From: Paracoccaceae bacterium
GTDB lineage: Bacteria > Pseudomonadota > Alphaproteobacteria > Rhodobacterales > Rhodobacteraceae
DNA length: 64,000 nucleotides
Assembly (NCBI GenBank): GCA_024639125.1
Contig: JAHEJA010000014.1
Span: 1 to 64,000 of the forward strand
Direction of reading: 5' to 3'
Below, piece by piece: positions 34,045 through 44,744 of the stretch (its first letter is position 1; the number at the start of each line of letters is the position of its first letter). The translations under genes and the position numbers were made by a program. The notes beneath the pieces were generated by a model, which saw only the letters and a program-made list of their open reading frames with translations, did not search any database and was not told the origin of the DNA.

Positions 34045-35541
34045 ATGACAAATTTCTCTGACCTGAACTTGAACCCGAAAATCCTCACCGCAATCGAAGA
34101 GGCGGGTTATAAAACCCCTACTCCGATCCAAGCCGGCGCTATTCCCGCTGCAATTGACGGCAAAGACGTTCTTGGAATTGCGCAAACAGGAACGGGTAAA
34201 ACCGCTAGCTTTACGCTTCCTATGATCCACATGTTGGCACGTGGTCGCGCCCGTGCGCGCATGCCGCGATCCTTAGTGCTTTGCCCCACACGGGAACTTG
34301 CCGCGCAAGTTGCTGAAAACTTTGATACTTATTCAAAAAACCTAAAGCTCACAAAGGCGCTTTTGATTGGCGGCGTGAGCTTCAAAGAGCAAGACCAGCT
34401 GATTGACAAAGGGGTTGATGTCTTGATCGCTACCCCGGGTCGGCTTTTGGATCATTTTGAACGCGGCAAGCTGTTGTTGACAGGCGTTCAAATTATGGTT
34501 GTCGACGAAGCCGACCGCATGCTGGACATGGGCTTTATTCCCGACATTGAACGTATTTTCAACCTGACGCCATTCACGCGTCAAACGCTCTTTTTCTCTG
34601 CGACGATGGCGCCAGAAATTGAACGGATTACCAATACGTTCCTATCCAATCCGACTCGCATCGAAGTCGCGCGCCAAGCAACGGCTTCTGAAAATATTGA
34701 GCAAGGGGTTGTGATGTTCAAAGCCTCGCGTCGGGATCGTGAAGGCACAGAAAAACGCAAAATCCTTAGGGCCTTGATCCAAGGTGAAGGCGATAAATGC
34801 ACAAACGCCATCGTCTTTTGCAATCGCAAAGTAGATGTCGATATCTGCGCAAAATCATTGAATAAATACGGCGTGCAAGCTGCCCCGATCCACGGTGATT
34901 TGGATCAAAGCCAGCGTACACAAACATTAGACGAATTTCGTGCCGGAAAATTGCGCGTGCTTGTGGCCTCGGATGTTGCTGCACGCGGGCTTGATGTTCC
35001 ATCGGTAAGCCATGTGTTCAATTTTGACGTTCCTAGCCATGCCGAAGATTACGTACACCGTATTGGTCGCACAGGTCGCGCCGGACGTGATGGCAAGACC
35101 GTTATGATATGCGCTCCCCGCGACGAAAAGAATTTTGAAGCAATTGAAGCGCTGATTCAAAAAGAAATCCCTCGAATTGAAAATCCTGTGCAACAGGACG
35201 CAGCAGAGTTTGAAGAAAAAGACACAAAGCCCAAAAGAACAAGAGGGCGCAAGCCGCACCAGCCTGCTTCTGCTGATGCAGAGGACAGTAAAGCCAGTAG
35301 TAAGGCCAGTACTCGGGCCAGCGACGCATTAGATGCGAAAACGCCAGATACAAAAAAACCAGACACGAAAAAACCGGAACGCGAAGAACGTACCGAGCGG
35401 GCAGAACGCAATGAACGTTCTGAACCTAATCGTGGGAATGGGCGATCAAACAAGTCACATGATCGCAATACGGTCGTGGGAATGGGCGATCACATGCCCA
35501 GCTTTATTGCGCTTAGCTTTGACGAACGTCGCGCCAGCTAA
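34045..35541 (+). CDS. DEAD-box ATP-dependent RNA helicase
   Basis: 498 residues. Helicase core about 1-375: Q-motif TPTPIQAGAIP, motif I AQTGTGKTA, Ib TPGRLLDH, motif II VDEADRMLD, motif III FFSATM, motif VI HRIGRTGRAGRDG. The roughly 120-residue tail is Lys/Glu/Arg-rich and disordered (TKKPDTKKPEREERTERAER) and ends in HMPSFIALSFDERRAS, a terminal motif I recall from related roseobacter helicases. RhlE-like; likely roles are ribosome assembly or RNA decay. A 19-base DNA repeat within the tail is listed separately. marR follows 55 bases downstream. Confidence 0.93.
   Translation: MTNFSDLNLNPKILTAIEEAGYKTPTPIQAGAIPAAIDGKDVLGIAQTGTGKTASFTLPMIHMLARGRARARMPRSLVLCPTRELAAQVAENFDTYSKNLKLTKALLIGGVSFKEQDQLIDKGVDVLIATPGRLLDHFERGKLLLTGVQIMVVDEADRMLDMGFIPDIERIFNLTPFTRQTLFFSATMAPEIERITNTFLSNPTRIEVARQATASENIEQGVVMFKASRRDREGTEKRKILRALIQGEGDKCTNAIVFCNRKVDVDICAKSLNKYGVQAAPIHGDLDQSQRTQTLDEFRAGKLRVLVASDVAARGLDVPSVSHVFNFDVPSHAEDYVHRIGRTGRAGRDGKTVMICAPRDEKNFEAIEALIQKEIPRIENPVQQDAAEFEEKDTKPKRTRGRKPHQPASADAEDSKASSKASTRASDALDAKTPDTKKPDTKKPEREERTERAERNERSEPNRGNGRSNKSHDRNTVVGMGDHMPSFIALSFDERRAS
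35430..35492 (+). repeat. 19-bp direct repeat in the helicase tail
   Basis: TCGTGGGAATGGGCGATCA occurs at 35430-35448 and again at 35474-35492. The offset of 44 bases is not a multiple of three, so the two copies are read in different frames: as RGNGRS first and as VVGMGD second. The second copy leads directly into the terminal HMPSFIALSF motif. Confidence 0.85.
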
Positions 35542-35562
35542 TCACATGGCATAATCCTTGCA

Positions 35563-35596
35563 CTGTATTCCGTCGATGAACCCGAACGGAATACAG
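35563..35596. promoter_or_regulatory. 11-bp dyad abutting the marR start codon
   Basis: CTGTATTCCGT (35563-35573) and ACGGAATACAG (35586-35596) are exact reverse complements around a 12-base spacer. The right arm ends at the base before the marR ATG and includes its only possible ribosome-binding bases (GGA). CATAAT at 35550-35555 could be the -10 element, placing the dyad across the whole leader. It is a strong candidate autoregulatory operator, or a hairpin that hides the ribosome-binding site. Confidence 0.65.
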
Positions 35597-36058
35597 ATGT
35601 CCCAAAATGCTCGCCTCCAAATAGAACGTGCTATGGCCCTTTCGGTCGAGCTTGGCCTTTTGACACAGGTCTATAACAACCGATTGTCGCAACTTTTGCG
35701 CGAACATGATGTAACCTTTCCACAATTCACGATATTGGATTACATTCTGCGAACTGGGGCAGATGGCACCACCGTCAGTCAAATCTCTGACGGTGTTGAG
35801 GTTTTACAACCCGCCGTCACCAAAACCGTCAAGAAATTCTCTGACCGCGGCTATTTGACTGTGTCGTCTGTTTCAAACGACAAACGGCAAAAGAATATTG
35901 TGATGACTGCAGACGGCGCAGGTTTCATAGGACGGCTGCGCGCCGCCCTATTGCCAGATGTGCTAAACTGTTTCGAAGACTGGGCAGAAGATCGGCTTAA
36001 TCGATTTAACGCCGATCTTGTCACATTTCGCGAATGGCTCGAAGAGAACCGTGTTTGA
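35597..36058 (+). CDS. MarR family transcriptional regulator
   Basis: 153 residues from ATG 35597. The winged-helix core reads FTILDYILRTGADGTTVSQI, then GVEVLQPAVTKTVKKFSDRGYL (recognition helix) and SSVSNDKRQKNIVMTADG (wing). Flanking helices form the usual dimer interface. The ligand and regulon are unknown; neither neighbour is an obvious efflux or catabolic target, so autoregulation through the adjacent dyad is the best-supported prediction. Its stop abuts the stop of the convergent RNase J gene with no spacer. Confidence 0.9.
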   Translation: MSQNARLQIERAMALSVELGLLTQVYNNRLSQLLREHDVTFPQFTILDYILRTGADGTTVSQISDGVEVLQPAVTKTVKKFSDRGYLTVSSVSNDKRQKNIVMTADGAGFIGRLRAALLPDVLNCFEDWAEDRLNRFNADLVTFREWLEENRV

Positions 36059-37726
36059 TTACATCAAACGGCTTATTACGACGGTGACTTCTGGCTTTTT
36101 GCCAATCTCATTCAAACAGGTCTGACGCGCGACGCGACGCAGCCCCTCTTCGAGCTTGTCATCATTCGTAATGGTCTTTTGCCCGGCCCGACCGATGAAT
36201 TGGCTCAGATCTTCTTCTAAGGCATCTACCAAAGCCACGTTTGAACGTCCGGTTTCGCATAGACCTTTGACTTCGCACCATGGTTCACCCAACAGCTCGT
36301 CATCTTCGTCCAAGATCACCGTAACCACCAAATGCCCATTCAACGCCATACGGATCCGATCCCGCACAATGCCGTCCATAGCGCCATATTGGACCGATCC
36401 ATCCACATAGCGACGTCCTGTATCGATGAATTCGGCAACCTTGGGTTCATTACCGGACAGATCAAGCATCATACCGTTCACACAGACCATCGAAGCACGG
36501 CCATGTTGCATAGCAAGCTTGGCATGTTCCCGCAGGTGGCGATGTTCCCCATGCATCGGAATAACAATCTGAGGCTGCACAATGTCATGCATTTTCAACA
36601 AATCTGGGCGATTGGCGTGACCGGACACATGATACAATCCTGAGCTGTCATCAACAATATCGACACCCATTTCAGAGAACTGATTCATGATGCGAATGAC
36701 ACCACGTTCGTTTCCGGGAATTGTTTTCGATGAAAAGAGGAACATATCGCCCTCTTTTACGGTCATGCCTTGGAATTTTCCGTTAGCAAGCTGCGCACTG
36801 GCTGCGCGGCGCTCTCCTTGGCTTCCGGTGACCAAAAGCATCAGGTTTTCCCGCGGAATGTTTGCGGCATCTTCGGGGGATACAACGGGTGGAAAATCTG
36901 TCAAAACGCCAGTTTCCAAAGAGGCTTCGACCATACGACGCATAGCGCGACCCATCAAGCAAATGGAACGCCCTGCCCTTTGGCCGGCTTCGGCAAGCGT
37001 TTTAACCCGTGCCACGTTGCTCGCAAATGTTGTTGCAACAACCATCGCAGGCGCGGATTGCACCAATTTTTCAATCTCTGGACCAACGGTCGCTTCTGAA
37101 CGTCCTTCATGGTGCGAAAACACATTGGTACTATCACAAACCAATGCTTTAACCCCGCCTTTGGACACCTCTGCCCACAATGCTGGATCAAAGGCTTCGC
37201 CAACGATTGGGGATGTGTCTAGCTTAAAATCACCTGTGTGAATTAGGCGCCCTTGCGGTGTGTCGATAACCAACGCACTGCTTTCTGGGATGGAATGTGA
37301 AATCGGCAAGAAGCCAACCGTGAATGGGCCCGCTTTGGTGGTATCCGGCCATTTGGTCACGGTCTTGACAGTTCGATCACTATGCCCGTGATCCGCCATT
37401 TTGCGACGTGCGATATTCGCCGTAAAGGCACGTGCATAGATTGGCGCGCCTAAATCATTCCATAAATGCCCAACCGCACCTACGTGGTCTTCGTGTGCAT
37501 GGGTAATAAAGATTGCTTCGATGTCATTGCGCCGCTCTTTGAGCCACGTGACATCCGGCAAAATAAGATCAACACCTGGGCTGCTATCCATATCGGGAAA
37601 GGTCACGCCCAAATCAACAACGATCAACTTTTCTTTGCCAACAGGCCCATAGCCATAGACATAGGCGTTCATGCCGATTTCGCCTGCGCCACCCAATGGC
37701 AAATATATCAGTCGATTGCTGCTCAT
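36059..37726 (-). CDS. rnj: Ribonuclease J
   Basis: 555-residue metallo-beta-lactamase/beta-CASP nuclease with endo- and 5'-exonuclease activity in mRNA decay and rRNA maturation. The zinc motif is ITHAHEDHVGAVGHL at about 72-86; GDFKLD and the beta-CASP helix with ATTFASNVARVKTLAEAG follow; MHGEHRHLREHAKLA closes the active site. Rhodobacterales use RNase J together with an RNase E. It ends the nuoA-N-birA-coaX-rnj transcription unit, three bases after coaX. No terminator separates it from the convergent marR-type gene. Confidence 0.95.
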   Translation of the reverse strand: MSSNRLIYLPLGGAGEIGMNAYVYGYGPVGKEKLIVVDLGVTFPDMDSSPGVDLILPDVTWLKERRNDIEAIFITHAHEDHVGAVGHLWNDLGAPIYARAFTANIARRKMADHGHSDRTVKTVTKWPDTTKAGPFTVGFLPISHSIPESSALVIDTPQGRLIHTGDFKLDTSPIVGEAFDPALWAEVSKGGVKALVCDSTNVFSHHEGRSEATVGPEIEKLVQSAPAMVVATTFASNVARVKTLAEAGQRAGRSICLMGRAMRRMVEASLETGVLTDFPPVVSPEDAANIPRENLMLLVTGSQGERRAASAQLANGKFQGMTVKEGDMFLFSSKTIPGNERGVIRIMNQFSEMGVDIVDDSSGLYHVSGHANRPDLLKMHDIVQPQIVIPMHGEHRHLREHAKLAMQHGRASMVCVNGMMLDLSGNEPKVAEFIDTGRRYVDGSVQYGAMDGIVRDRIRMALNGHLVVTVILDEDDELLGEPWCEVKGLCETGRSNVALVDALEEDLSQFIGRAGQKTITNDDKLEEGLRRVARQTCLNEIGKKPEVTVVISRLM

Positions 37727-37729
37727 GTA

Positions 37730-38503
37730 TTATCCGTTCTTTTTGTTGTGATCATGGATCAATCGAAGCCCATGCATCGTCAAATCATCTTGGAAAGCAT
37801 CAAATAGCGCATCTGACGCCTGAAACAAAGGGGCAAGTCCACCTGTGGCGATAACTTTCATATCGCGCTCATGTTCGGCTTTGATCCGCGTGCATATCTC
37901 TTTGATCAAACCAATATAGCCCCAGAACACACCAGATTGCATACAAGCCACCGTATTGGTGCCAATGACGTTTTGCGGACGCGCAATATCAACATGCGGC
38001 AAGGCTGCGGCGGCTTGGTGTAATGCCTGAAGCGATAAATTCACACCTGGCGCAATCACCCCACCGATATATGCGCCATCGTGATCTACCACATCAAAGG
38101 TGGTCGCCGTGCCAAAATCAACCACGATCAAATCACCGCCATACAGATCAAATCCTGAAACCGTATTGACCAATCGATCTGGCCCAACCGATGTGCCTTG
38201 ATCAACGCGGACATCCACAGGCAAATCGCATTCAGGTTTTCCAACCACCAAAGGGCGCGTATTGAAATAGCGATCCGCCAAAACACGCAGGTTGAACACA
38301 ACACGTGGCACTGTAGATGAAATAATGACATCTGTGATCACTGCATCAATTTTTTGCAACGACATCAGACTACTTAGCCAAACGTAATATTGATCAGCCG
38401 TTCTTTGATGTTCCGTTGCCGTGCGCCAAGTGGCAATGAATTCCGACCCGTTCCAGATCGAAAAAACAGTGTTCGTATTCCCGCAATCGATGGCTAAAAG
38501 CAT
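37730..38503 (-). CDS. coaX: Type III pantothenate kinase
   Basis: First step of coenzyme A synthesis, phosphorylating pantothenate. 257 residues. The phosphate motif is MLLAIDCGNTNTVFSIW (Asp6 and Gly8), VGPDRLVNTVSGF and VVDFGTATTFDVVD provide ATP/substrate contacts, and GGVIAPGVNLSLQALH follows. Complete. It lies ten bases after birA in the long minus-strand operon; coupling to complex I and biotin ligase genes is common in Rhodobacterales. Confidence 0.95.
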   Translation of the reverse strand: MLLAIDCGNTNTVFSIWNGSEFIATWRTATEHQRTADQYYVWLSSLMSLQKIDAVITDVIISSTVPRVVFNLRVLADRYFNTRPLVVGKPECDLPVDVRVDQGTSVGPDRLVNTVSGFDLYGGDLIVVDFGTATTFDVVDHDGAYIGGVIAPGVNLSLQALHQAAAALPHVDIARPQNVIGTNTVACMQSGVFWGYIGLIKEICTRIKAEHERDMKVIATGGLAPLFQASDALFDAFQDDLTMHGLRLIHDHNKKNG

Positions 38504-38513
38504 TCAAAGCCCC

Positions 38514-39266
38514 TTAAAAGTAAATATCGGCCGCTGCAATTTTTTCGCGCCCGGCCCCTGTTTCAAGGATCAAATGCCCTGTTTCGTCGATCGTGTCAAA
38601 GGTTCCAGTGATTTCACGATCCGCAATCCGTGCCGTTATTTCGGTGCCCAAGCGCGCAGCATGGTCCAACCAAAACGCACGGATAGGCGCAAACCCATAG
38701 GTTTGAAATTGTTCTTCTAGGATTGCATACTGACCCGCTAATATATCCAAAAAAGGTTCAGGCGATATCGCCAGTCCAGTGGCTTGGAAAATAGATGTCG
38801 GCGCAACGGCCCGAGGTTCCAAAGATGCGGGCTCAGGGGCATGACGCAGGTTGACCCCCATTCCAATCGCCAAGGCAAATTTAGATGGGCCAAGTGCTGA
38901 TGTTTCCAACAAAATGCCCGCAACCTTTTGTCCACCAAGCAAGACGTCATTCGGCCATTTCAACGAAAGGCTGCTGTCCGACCCGATGACTTGGGCGAAC
39001 GCTTTGTACAAAGCGCAGGCCGCCACAAAGGACCGCAAGGCAATTTTATCAGGGGTTTCATTCGGAAATAATAACAAGGTCGCGGCAAAGTTCCCTTCGG
39101 GGTCCGCCCACGGACGACCACGACGACCGCGCCCTTGGGTTTGCCTTAGGCCCAAAATCCAGGTTGGGCCATGGCTATCTTTGGCAATCCTTAGGGCATG
39201 TGCATTGGTGCTGTCCACTTCGGCCAGCACCGTTTTTGCATAGCCACTCGGAAAGTTAATTGACAA
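38514..39266 (-). CDS. birA: Biotin-[acetyl-CoA-carboxylase] ligase
   Basis: Attaches biotin to carboxylases; a substrate, the methylcrotonyl-CoA carboxylase alpha subunit, is encoded at 56922 in this window. About 250 residues, catalytic domain without the N-terminal repressor helix-turn-helix. [35 protein letters not shown] (biotinyl-AMP loop), [18 protein letters not shown] and IGMGVNLRH are all intact. There is no suitable ATG. TTG 39266 fits the family N-terminus and lies 11 bases inside the nuoN stop, so translational coupling is likely. A longer frame to 39350 lies within nuoN and is not homologous. Confidence 0.92.
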   Translation of the reverse strand: MSINFPSGYAKTVLAEVDSTNAHALRIAKDSHGPTWILGLRQTQGRGRRGRPWADPEGNFAATLLLFPNETPDKIALRSFVAACALYKAFAQVIGSDSSLSLKWPNDVLLGGQKVAGILLETSALGPSKFALAIGMGVNLRHAPEPASLEPRAVAPTSIFQATGLAISPEPFLDILAGQYAILEEQFQTYGFAPIRAFWLDHAARLGTEITARIADREITGTFDTIDETGHLILETGAGREKIAAADIYF

Positions 39267-40698
39267 GTGTTGCTGCCGCCATTTGCGCGGCACCTTCGAT
39301 ACCGAACAGATTAACAACACCGACAACCATAATGATCGCAGAAGCAACAAGCACGCTGGTCAACAACGGCGCTGATCGACGATCCAAAGCATCGTCTTGA
39401 TCTTCGCCAAAGTACATAAAGTAAACAAGACGCAAGTAATAATACGCCCCGATTACAGACGCAATCACACCGAGTATTGCCAACCAGACAAGGCCCGCAT
39501 CAAAGGCGGCACGCAATACATACAGCTTACCAAAAAATCCAACCATTGGTGGAACCCCTGCAAGGCTGAACAATAGAACAAGCATTGCGATCGCCTTGGT
39601 AGGTTCTGTTTTCGACAACATATTCAGCGCAGAAATATCTGTTACGGGCTGGCCGTCTTTTTCCATGCTCATGATAAAGGCAAATGTACCAATGTTCATG
39701 GTGACATAAATAGCGACATAGACCAACATCGATTGCACGCCATACGCCGTACCAGCCGCCAAGCCCATCATCGCAAAGCCCATGTGCGCAATGGACGAAT
39801 AGGCCATCAAACGTTTGATATTTGTTTGCCCGATCGCTGCTATAGCGCCAAGGAACATCGACAAAACAGACAAAAGCGCGATAACTTGTTGCCAGTCACC
39901 AACATTATGTCCAAAGGCGTCATGCATGACACGCGCGAACAAAGCCAATGCCGCAACCTTGGGTGCCGTTGCAAAGAACGCCGTAACGGGTGTGGGCGAT
40001 CCTTCGTAAACATCCGGTGTCCACATGTGGAATGGCACAGCAGAAATTTTGAACGCAAGGCCGGAAATCACCAAGACCAAGCCAATCAACAAACCGATTG
40101 GCGCAGGACCGTGTCCAGCGGCATCAATGATACCCGAAAACGTTGTTGTCCCTGCAAAGCCATAAATCAACGACGCCCCATACAACAAAAGACCCGAAGA
40201 CAACGCACCAAGAACGAAATACTTCATCCCTGCTTCGGTTGATTTCACGCTATCACGACGGAACGATGCGACAACATAAAGCGCCAAAGACTGAAGCTCT
40301 AGGCCCATGTAAAGCGACATTAAATCGCCTGCGGATACCATCACCATCATACCCACAACCGCCAAAGCGATCAAAATTGGATATTCAAATTTTAGCAAAC
40401 CACGACGGGACATGTAATCTTGGCTCATGACCAAAACCGCCGCTGCGGACAATAGAATGGTCACTTTGGCAAAGCGCGAGAAACCATCGTCAATAAACAT
40501 GCCGTTGAATGCAATGTTCGTCGCCTGTCCCGCCCCTGCAATCCAGAAGGCAACCAATGCAAACACAATGGCGGTCAGATAGGTCAACATTGCCGCAGCT
40601 TTGTCTTGGGACGTGTAAACGGCCCCAATAAGCGCCAACATCGCATAGACGGAAAGGATAATCTCCGGCAGGATAATATTCAGATCAGCTTGGATCAT
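39256..40698 (-). CDS. nuoN: NADH-quinone oxidoreductase subunit N
   Basis: One of three antiporter-like proton channels in the membrane arm of complex I. 480 residues, about 14 membrane helices. Conserved charged residues lie in [14 protein letters not shown] (glutamate of helix 5), [21 protein letters not shown] (helix 7 lysine region) and [20 protein letters not shown]. Complete. It is the last nuo gene; birA starts within its end. Confidence 0.96.
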   Translation of the reverse strand: MIQADLNIILPEIILSVYAMLALIGAVYTSQDKAAAMLTYLTAIVFALVAFWIAGAGQATNIAFNGMFIDDGFSRFAKVTILLSAAAVLVMSQDYMSRRGLLKFEYPILIALAVVGMMVMVSAGDLMSLYMGLELQSLALYVVASFRRDSVKSTEAGMKYFVLGALSSGLLLYGASLIYGFAGTTTFSGIIDAAGHGPAPIGLLIGLVLVISGLAFKISAVPFHMWTPDVYEGSPTPVTAFFATAPKVAALALFARVMHDAFGHNVGDWQQVIALLSVLSMFLGAIAAIGQTNIKRLMAYSSIAHMGFAMMGLAAGTAYGVQSMLVYVAIYVTMNIGTFAFIMSMEKDGQPVTDISALNMLSKTEPTKAIAMLVLLFSLAGVPPMVGFFGKLYVLRAAFDAGLVWLAILGVIASVIGAYYYLRLVYFMYFGEDQDDALDRRSAPLLTSVLVASAIIMVVGVVNLFGIEGAAQMAAATLVN

Positions 40699-40713
40699 TT
40701 GTGTTTGCTCCTG

Positions 40714-42261
40714 TTAGTGCGATGCAACTGCGTCAGTGGCATAATTTGCCGCCTCAAGCGCAGAGTCAAAATTGATAATTAGCGCATGTACCGATGGTCC
40801 GATCAGATCAAGAACCAAGGCAGGGTAGACACCCAACAGCAATGTCATTGCAACCAATGGCGCAAAGATCATTCTTTCACGCGTGGTCATATCTGAAATC
40901 GTCCGCAAGGATTCCTTGATCAAGTCGCCCATCACGACGCGGCGGTATAGCCAAAGCGCATAGGCCGCAGACAAGATAACACCAGAGGTCGCAATCGCTG
41001 CAATCCATGTGTTTTCCTGAAAGATCCCCATGAGTGTGAGGAATTCGCCAACAAACCCGGACGTCCCAGGAAGCCCGACATTCGCCATCGTAAAGAACAT
41101 AAAGATCAGCGCATAAGCCGGCATCCGATTGACCAACCCACCATAGGCATCAATCTCGCGCGTGTGCATACGGTCATAAATGACCCCAACACAAAGGAAC
41201 AAAGCACCAGAGATAAAGCCGTGGCTAATCATCTGAAAGATTGCACCATCTAGGCCCTGTTGGTTGACCGTGAAAATCCCCATTGTCACGTAGCCCATAT
41301 GCGCAACAGACGAATAGGCAATCAGCTTTTTCATGTCTTCTTGGACCAAAGCGACAAGTGATGTGTAAACAATCGCAATCGCAGACAACCAGAAAACCAT
41401 ATCTGTCATAACTGCTGATCCAACTGGGAACATTGGCAAGCTAAAGCGTAAAAACCCATAGCCGCCCATTTTCAAGAGGATCGCAGCCAGCACAACGGAC
41501 CCAGCTGTCGGCGCTTGTACGTGCGCATCTGGCAACCATGTGTGAACGGGCCACATTGGCATTTTGACCGCAAAGCTGGCAAAGAATGCCAAGAACAACA
41601 TCGTTTGCAAACCGCCAACAATGTGAATTCCCATCACGCTGAAATCTTGGGATGCAAATTCATGGGTCATCAGCGTTGGAATATCTGTCGTGCCCGCATC
41701 TGCAAACATTGCGATCATCGCAACCAGCATCAAAACCGACCCCAAAAGCGTATAGAGGAAAAACTTGAAGGATGCATAGATCCGGTTTTTTCCGCCCCAG
41801 ATGCCAATGATCAAGAACATCGGAATAAGACCTGCTTCGAAGAACAGATAGAACAACACCATGTCTAGCGCCATAAAGACACCCAACATCAACGTTTCCA
41901 ACAATAGGAACGCGATCATATATTCCTTGACGCGCGATGTGACGCCCCAGCTGGCATAGATCACCAATGGCATCATAAAGGTTGTTAGCATCACGAACAG
42001 AACGCTAATGCCGTCCACGCCCATTTTGTAATTCAACCCCATGATCCAAGTGGCGTTTTCGACCATTTGGAACCCAGTGTTTGACGCATCAAACTGAGCA
42101 AGGATCATCAACGAGATCAAGAATGTCGCGACAGTCGTCACAAGCGCGAAGCGTTTGGCAACCAAGGCTGCGGCTTCGTCTTCGCCCCGAGCGACAATCA
42201 AAAGGATCAACGCGGCGAGTGCTGGCACAAATGTGACAATGGAAAGAAGTAGGTTATCCAT
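40714..42261 (-). CDS. nuoM: NADH-quinone oxidoreductase subunit M
   Basis: Second antiporter-like subunit, 515 residues, about 14 helices. [21 protein letters not shown] carries the conserved glutamate of helix 5. [20 protein letters not shown] is the Mrp/NuoM signature with the helix 7 lysine, and [18 protein letters not shown] follows. Complete ortholog in canonical order, nuoL one base upstream and nuoN 15 bases downstream. Confidence 0.96.
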   Translation of the reverse strand: MDNLLLSIVTFVPALAALILLIVARGEDEAAALVAKRFALVTTVATFLISLMILAQFDASNTGFQMVENATWIMGLNYKMGVDGISVLFVMLTTFMMPLVIYASWGVTSRVKEYMIAFLLLETLMLGVFMALDMVLFYLFFEAGLIPMFLIIGIWGGKNRIYASFKFFLYTLLGSVLMLVAMIAMFADAGTTDIPTLMTHEFASQDFSVMGIHIVGGLQTMLFLAFFASFAVKMPMWPVHTWLPDAHVQAPTAGSVVLAAILLKMGGYGFLRFSLPMFPVGSAVMTDMVFWLSAIAIVYTSLVALVQEDMKKLIAYSSVAHMGYVTMGIFTVNQQGLDGAIFQMISHGFISGALFLCVGVIYDRMHTREIDAYGGLVNRMPAYALIFMFFTMANVGLPGTSGFVGEFLTLMGIFQENTWIAAIATSGVILSAAYALWLYRRVVMGDLIKESLRTISDMTTRERMIFAPLVAMTLLLGVYPALVLDLIGPSVHALIINFDSALEAANYATDAVASH

Positions 42262-42262
42262 A

Positions 42263-44395
42263 TCAGTGTGCTCCTCCGTTGAAGCTCATCCAAGTGATTA
42301 GAACGACGATGCCAATGACCATCGCGAATGCATAAGTAAAGATATATCCAGTCTGCGCCCGACCCGCGAGGCGAGTAAAGAAGGGAACAATGCCCATCGC
42401 GATACCGTTGATCGTTCCATCGATCACCGCCGTATCACCCCGTTTCCACAAGAACCGACCGATTGCTTTGGCAGGATTGACGAAAAGGAAATCGTAAATT
42501 TCATCAAAGTACCATTTATTCAACAAGAACAAATACAAAGGACGCTGGCTTTCTGCCAATTTCTTGGGCAAGCTTGGATTGATGATATAGAACCAAATTG
42601 CCATCAACAGACCAATAATCATCGCAACAAATGGGCTTACCTTGACCCATTTCGGGGCATGGTGTGCATCGTCCATCACGTGATTATCAGCTGCCATAAA
42701 GATCGCGCCTTTTGGCGCTTCGCCATGGGCGACAATCGCGTGGTCGTCATGCGCATGATCATCTGATTTGGCCGTGGTTTCTGCGCCATGATCTGCATCA
42801 GCTGCGTGATCTTTATCTTCGCCGTGACCCGTATCAGACCCATGCCCCGTATCAGCCGTTTCATGAACCGGAATACCAAAGAATTTATTCACAGAGTTAT
42901 GATCCCCAAAGAAGCTGTTGTACCACAACATACCCGAGAATATCGCCCCAAGAGCCAAGACCCCAAGAGGCACCAACATAACAACCGGGCTCTCATGCGC
43001 ATGATCATGCGTGTGCTTGTCACCGCGTGGCGTCCCAAAGAATGTCAAGAACATCAAGCGCCAGCTATAGAATGACGTGAACAGCGCGGCAATCACCAAC
43101 ATCCAGAATGCGTACCCCCCAGCAGTCCCTGCCCATGCGCTTTCGATTACGGCGTCTTTTGACAAGAAGCCAGCAAACCCAAAGTGCGTCAAAGGAATAC
43201 CAACGCCCGTAATGGCCAAGGTACCAATCATCATCGCCGCATAGGTATACGGGATCTTTTTGCGCAAACCGCCATAGTTCCGCATGTCTTGTTCATGATG
43301 CATCGCGTGGATCACAGATCCCGCGCCCAAGAACAACATCGCCTTGAAAAAAGCATGTGTGAACAAGTGGAACATCGCGACGGAATAAACCCCAACACCG
43401 GCAGCAACGAACATATAGCCAAGCTGCGAACACGTTGAATAGGCAATCACGCGTTTGATATCGTTTTGAACCAATCCGACAGTTGCCGCAAAGAAAGCCG
43501 TGGTCGCGCCCAAGAACGTCACGAATGCCATGGCTTCGGGGGCGTATTCCATCAAAGGCGACATGCGACACACCAAGAACACGCCAGCCGTAACCATCGT
43601 CGCTGCGTGGATCAATGCGGACACAGGTGTCGGACCTTCCATCGCGTCTGGCAACCAAGTGTGCAAGAACAACTGAGCTGATTTCCCCATTGCACCGATG
43701 AACAACAAGAACGCCAGCAGGTTCGCCGCATTCCAATCCGCCCACAAGAAATGCAAGGTCGTATCAGCAAGCGCTGGAGCCGCAGCAAACACGTCATTGA
43801 ATCGGATACTATCTGTTAAATAAAACAGACCAAAAATACCCAAAGCAAAGCCAAAGTCACCCACGCGGTTCACAACAAACGCCTTGATTGCGGCGGCATT
43901 TGCACTTGGTTTGCGGTAATAAAACCCAATCAACAGATAGGATGCAACGCCCACGCCTTCCCAGCCAAAGAACATTTGAACAAGGTTATCTGACGTAACA
44001 AGCATCAACATCGCAAAGGTAAAGAATGATAGATACGCAAAGAAACGCGGCTTGTAGCTTTCACCATCTTTCCAAGCAGGATCATGTGCCATGTAACCAA
44101 AGCTATAAAGGTGGACCAACGCCGAAACGGTTGTCACCACAATCAACATAATCGCAGTCAAACGATCCAAGCGGATCGACCAATCGGTGCTGAGCGCACC
44201 AGATTCAATAAAGCGAAGGATTTGAATGTGTTGGGTTTCGCCATCAAAGCTAAGAAACACAATCCAGCTAAGCAACGCTGCTAGAAACAACATTCCTGTC
44301 GTAACCATCTGCGCGCCTTTTTCGCCAATGAAACGCCAGCCAAAGCCACCAATAAGCGCACCAACCAGTGGGGCAAATAGAATAATTTTTTCCAT
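42263..44395 (-). CDS. nuoL: NADH-quinone oxidoreductase subunit L
   Basis: Largest proton-pumping subunit, 710 residues, with the long lateral helix at the C-terminus. [28 protein letters not shown]-type residues (about 140-167), [20 protein letters not shown] and [18 protein letters not shown] are diagnostic. Between helices near residues 460-570 there are His/Asp-rich stretches ([10 protein letters not shown], then [20 protein letters not shown] and DDHAHDDHA), unlike the E. coli protein. This loop may bind metal or be a simple disordered insertion. Reading frame is otherwise intact. Confidence 0.95.
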   Translation of the reverse strand: MEKIILFAPLVGALIGGFGWRFIGEKGAQMVTTGMLFLAALLSWIVFLSFDGETQHIQILRFIESGALSTDWSIRLDRLTAIMLIVVTTVSALVHLYSFGYMAHDPAWKDGESYKPRFFAYLSFFTFAMLMLVTSDNLVQMFFGWEGVGVASYLLIGFYYRKPSANAAAIKAFVVNRVGDFGFALGIFGLFYLTDSIRFNDVFAAAPALADTTLHFLWADWNAANLLAFLLFIGAMGKSAQLFLHTWLPDAMEGPTPVSALIHAATMVTAGVFLVCRMSPLMEYAPEAMAFVTFLGATTAFFAATVGLVQNDIKRVIAYSTCSQLGYMFVAAGVGVYSVAMFHLFTHAFFKAMLFLGAGSVIHAMHHEQDMRNYGGLRKKIPYTYAAMMIGTLAITGVGIPLTHFGFAGFLSKDAVIESAWAGTAGGYAFWMLVIAALFTSFYSWRLMFLTFFGTPRGDKHTHDHAHESPVVMLVPLGVLALGAIFSGMLWYNSFFGDHNSVNKFFGIPVHETADTGHGSDTGHGEDKDHAADADHGAETTAKSDDHAHDDHAIVAHGEAPKGAIFMAADNHVMDDAHHAPKWVKVSPFVAMIIGLLMAIWFYIINPSLPKKLAESQRPLYLFLLNKWYFDEIYDFLFVNPAKAIGRFLWKRGDTAVIDGTINGIAMGIVPFFTRLAGRAQTGYIFTYAFAMVIGIVVLITWMSFNGGAH

Positions 44396-44400
44396 GGTCG

Positions 44401-44706
44401 TTAGCCTTTCATCACGTTGACATCTTCAACCGCGATCGTGCCACGGTTACGGAAGAAGCTAACTAAAATCGCCAATCCAATCGCGGCTTCTGCGGCCGCG
44501 ACGGTCAACACAAACAGCGTAAAGATCTGTCCAACCAAGTCGCCCGCATAGCTTGAGAATGCGACCAAGTTGATATTCACAGACAGCAACATCAATTCAA
44601 TCGACATCAATAGGATGATGACGTTCTTCCGGTTCAGGAAGAGCCCAAAGATACCAATAACGAATAGCATCGCCGCCACTGTTAGGTAATGTTCCAAACC
44701 AATCAT
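44401..44706 (-). CDS. nuoK: NADH-quinone oxidoreductase subunit K
   Basis: 101-residue, three-helix membrane subunit. The conserved glutamates lie in [18 protein letters not shown] (helix 2) and [18 protein letters not shown] (helix 3), both part of the central proton path. GAGGA lies upstream of the ATG. It is 38 bases after nuoJ and five before nuoL. Confidence 0.96.
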   Translation of the reverse strand: MIGLEHYLTVAAMLFVIGIFGLFLNRKNVIILLMSIELMLLSVNINLVAFSSYAGDLVGQIFTLFVLTVAAAEAAIGLAILVSFFRNRGTIAVEDVNVMKG

Positions 44707-44744
44707 TTTATTCCTCGGTTCCCTTGTTCCAGTCCGGCACGAGC

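Noticed and set aside
36687-37241. 184-residue plus-strand frame opposite RNase J
   Set aside because: Antisense mirror of a well-conserved enzyme; composition rich in Ser/Arg/Thr as expected for such frames.
39733-40242. 169-residue plus-strand frame opposite nuoN
   Set aside because: Antisense to a conserved membrane protein; His/Arg/Gln-rich mirror composition.
42790-42870. Tandem DNA repeat around the NuoL His-rich segment
   Set aside because: Two copies of a short CATG-CCCGTATCAG-like string reflect the repetitive HGSDTGHG codons; not an independent repeat element.
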